From Kordiimonadaceae bacterium (GTDB lineage: Bacteria > Pseudomonadota > Alphaproteobacteria > Sphingomonadales > Emcibacteraceae): DNA of 15,597 nucleotides. A program made the position numbers and the translations under genes. Under the pieces are notes generated by a model that worked only from the letters and a program-made list of their open reading frames with translations, was not told where the DNA came from and did not search any database. This document shows, piece after piece, positions 14,401 through 15,597 of the stretch; the stretch's first letter is position 1; each line of letters opens with the position of its first letter. Location: assembly GCA_018699075.1 (NCBI GenBank), contig JABIPV010000036.1, forward strand, positions 1 through 15,597. Reading direction: 5' to 3'.

Positions 14401-14725
14401 CTTAAATAACCCATCTTTCGTGGAAGCTGCCCGGGTCTTTGGTGAAAATATCATGGCATCAAACGGTGATGTGGATGCAAAGCTTGTCTGGGCCTTTGAA
14501 AAGGCGATCGCACGGCCAACCTTGAGCCAAATGGAGCTTGATAAAGTACGTGAAGTTTATAATGATAGCTTGGAATATTTCACAGAAAATACCAGCGAAG
14601 CGGATGATATGCTCGACATTGGGCTTCGTCCACTCGCGGGTGATGTTGATAAAGCAGAACTCGCAGCGTGGACTTCTGTGGCACGCCTTATTATTAACAT
14701 GCACGAAACAGTGACACGGTTTTAG
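11492..14725 (+). CDS. PSCyt1-DUF1549-DUF1553 protein (PSD1 family), two heme c motifs
   Basis: The 1,077-residue exported protein has an N-terminal hydrophobic segment (residues 10-30), either an uncleaved anchor or a signal. The PSCyt1 domain (about 70-165) has CFVCH at 83-87 and the probable axial Met140 in RMPP. DUF1549 (about 190-400) has LTLDLTGLPPTP-like and YADTWGYHSDNERTVWPYRD motifs and a second CxxCH, CAQCHDHKFDP at 371-381. About 400-760 is a less conserved insert with a lysine-rich helical stretch and a beta-rich part. DUF1553 (about 765-1040) starts at NRLDLANWL and contains NRFWKQFFGVGL and SSNTPLQALVLLNNPSF. Family knowledge: such proteins are abundant in Planctomycetes and Verrucomicrobia, often next to DUF1501 proteins; no firm reaction is assigned. 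All motifs are intact. It starts 9 bp after the cytochrome stop, and its TAG overlaps the ribosome binding site of the DUF1501 gene. Confidence 0.93.
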   Translation: MTVTSTIKKPVLIYGAIIGLAAMSIPLFFIQSDEAAAPEASEMTAEAAHAGLEIASGRSAGPTSVPDVVTFNKDVRPILSDNCFVCHGNDKGSRKAELNLSTFDGAVLERKGGLIALIPGDAENSEIYKRLTHINREDRMPPQSTGNTVSDIEIAIVEKWINDGAEYEKHWSYNAPVKAAVPDIGADWTVNTIDQFIAEKHQENGLTPADEADKRTLIRRVTLDLTGLPPTPGEVADFVADQSDDAYENLVDRLMGSVHFGERMAMNWLDVVRYADTWGYHSDNERTVWPYRDYVIEAFNNNKSFDQFTKEQLAGDFMEGVGQEALIASTYNHMNKITQEGGAQDQEYRMKYLIDRVSAIGTAWLGSTTACAQCHDHKFDPITAKDFYSMGAFFADIEEKGFWGSSRIGSKIFENFPIEFVGSEENQQKYKTLLADLTKKKAALSSNEDAKPLPGMDAWLKKIENETSVWNALQISDVQTSDHPSVDVLNNEIISTSWDLPELPGKIVIKGSGDFPAKITALQLDLLSIEEDLAKPADLTEKIWLAFDDVRVIVHHKDGSSEQSRLDYHSRAGDVKPTNFADYRILREKLVIYKGYERRIGNRFELQGDKVGLHLVEALNWNDGDTLEIQMDLAWDDGLPGSELPTLPSTRINVTGTKDLGPDPIGIVAKSKAAKTDEEKAEVRKYYQTFSTKALELGRADYEAEYALMEYSEVGARTWVTTRMEEPRITKILPLGDWTNDNGEIVEPAVPAFLGKIEKEDGIANRLDLANWLVSDENPLTARVTVNRFWKQFFGVGLSNILNDLGSQGEWPTHPELLDWLAVEFVDSGWDMKHMIRLMVTSSSYKQSSFVTADARDLDPLNRYYARQSQIRLPAEIIRDNALAIADLLVPTVGGRSVRPYQPEGYLSDLAFPRRVWTPDMDENQYRRGLYTFWQRTRVHPALQAFDAPTRQDAVADRPSSNTPLQALVLLNNPSFVEAARVFGENIMASNGDVDAKLVWAFEKAIARPTLSQMELDKVREVYNDSLEYFTENTSEADDMLDIGLRPLAGDVDKAELAAWTSVARLIINMHETVTRF

Positions 14726-14738
14726 GAAAGGATTAGAT

Positions 14739-15597
14739 ATGAGCATTTCAAGAAGAAACTTTCTTAAAAATAGTGCCTCAGTGGCAAGTAGTATCGGCTT
14801 ATCTGGATTAATTCCCGGCCTAGCCGATGCGGCGGAACAGGCAAAGTGGACGGGTGTAATTAATAAACCCCATGTTATGCCACGGGCAAAGCGTGTGATT
14901 TGGATGTATATGGCCGGTGCGCCGTCCCAAGTCGACTTGTTTGATTATAAACCAGATTTGGTTAAATACGGCGGTGAACCGATGCCAGAATCCTTAACGA
15001 AGGGCCAACAATTGGCTCAACTTCAAGGATCAAAGTTGATCGTGCGGCCTTCTAATTTTGACTATAAGCATTACGGTGAAAGCGGCCTTCATATGTCGAC
15101 TTTATTGCCGCATATTGGCAATAACCTTGCCGATAAAATCACCATGATCCGGTCCATGCATACGGAGCAAATTAATCATGATACGGCCCATGCGTTTATG
15201 AATACGGGTTCAATCGTTGCCGGGCGACCTAGCTTTGGGGCTTGGGTTGATTATGCCCTTGGCGGTGCGGCCGATGATCTGCCGCCGTTTGTGGTGATGG
15301 TATCAAAGGAAAATTACGGCGGCCCACAACCTTTATCAGCGCGCCAATGGACATCAGGGTTTCTTCCCAGTCGTTTCCAAGGCATTGAATTTCAATCAGG
15401 CGGTACACCCGTTCACTATTTAGATAATCCCGGCACCAGCCGCGATCAACAGGGTTATATGATTGACCAGCTTCGCGCATTAAATGAAATTGGCGGCGAA
15501 AGATCGATGGATCCTGAACTTGTGACCCGTAACCTTCAATATGCGATGGCCTATAAAATGCAGGAAAGCCTGCCAGCGCTTGCGGACATTGAAAGTG
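14739..15597 (+). CDS. DUF1501 family protein, Tat-type signal (partial, cut by window end)
   Basis: The frame from the ATG at 14739 stays open for 286 codons to the end of the window. The N-terminus MSISRRNFLKNSASVASSIG carries the twin-arginine motif SRRNFLK at 4-10, followed by a moderately hydrophobic stretch and an Ala-rich cleavage region (LADAA, about 28-32). This predicts export of a folded protein by the Tat system. The body shows DUF1501 features: RVIWMYMAGAPSQVDLFDYK, ESGLHMSTLLPHIG and HTEQINHDTAHAFMNTGS. Family knowledge: DUF1501 proteins have an alkaline phosphatase/sulfatase-like fold and usually occur next to DUF1549/DUF1553 proteins; the His and Asp residues here may bind metal. 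AGGAAAGG lies about 9 bases upstream. It starts 13 bp after the preceding gene's stop, so it is the third gene of the operon. About a third of a typical family member lies beyond the window. Confidence 0.92.
   Translation, partial: MSISRRNFLKNSASVASSIGLSGLIPGLADAAEQAKWTGVINKPHVMPRAKRVIWMYMAGAPSQVDLFDYKPDLVKYGGEPMPESLTKGQQLAQLQGSKLIVRPSNFDYKHYGESGLHMSTLLPHIGNNLADKITMIRSMHTEQINHDTAHAFMNTGSIVAGRPSFGAWVDYALGGAADDLPPFVVMVSKENYGGPQPLSARQWTSGFLPSRFQGIEFQSGGTPVHYLDNPGTSRDQQGYMIDQLRALNEIGGERSMDPELVTRNLQYAMAYKMQESLPALADIES

Noticed and set aside
15229..15480. Minus-strand 83-codon frame
   Set aside because: It lies wholly antisense to the well-supported DUF1501 gene and resembles no protein I know.
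1..15597. CRISPR array, insertion sequence or integrase
   Set aside because: No regularly spaced repeats of 25-40 bp, no transposase or recombinase motifs and no terminal inverted repeats with target duplications were seen.

Overview
The window looks like a chromosomal segment of a fairly AT-rich Gram-negative bacterium. Two lipoprotein signal peptides, a c-type cytochrome cluster and a Tat-type signal indicate a diderm envelope. The broken pyruvate carboxylase start resembles alphaproteobacterial versions, and I lean towards a marine alphaproteobacterium of the Emcibacterales/Kordiimonadales sort. That placement is from memory of family resemblance, not from a search.

Layout. 17-832 (-): a tandem universal stress protein. 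1013-1204 (+): only the first 64 codons of pyruvate carboxylase. They run directly into the tail of an oppositely oriented MacB/FtsX-type ABC permease (1205-3649, -), which also carries an in-frame TAA. Both genes are broken at one shared junction, so this is either a genomic rearrangement or an assembly chimera. 3818-5173 (-): a beta-CASP metallo-beta-lactamase RNase-like protein. 5266-5339 (-): tRNA-Cys(GCA). 5363-5519: a gene-free stretch with a 22-bp direct repeat, a long imperfect inverted repeat and two GC-rich hairpins. 5588-6953 (+): two paralogous lipoproteins, the second with an added PDZ-like domain. 6954-8177 (-): a secreted amidohydrolase whose stop codon abuts that of the PDZ lipoprotein.

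8178-8726 is a long AT-rich gap. It is followed by three small unrecognised genes (8727-9946, +). The last two are tandem paralogues, and the second is split at an A8 run containing the slippery heptamer A AAA AAG. This is the best candidate for something undescribed in the window.

10124-15597 (+) is a tight operon: a membrane-anchored cytochrome with DUF2231-like, PSCyt1-like and leucine-rich regions; a giant PSCyt1-DUF1549-DUF1553 protein with two CxxCH motifs; and a Tat-exported DUF1501 protein cut by the window end. This 'planctomycete cytochrome' set is best known from Planctomycetes and Verrucomicrobia. Its biochemical role is not settled; a periplasmic redox or hydrolytic system is the usual inference. 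A promoter-like region with two inverted repeats lies before it.
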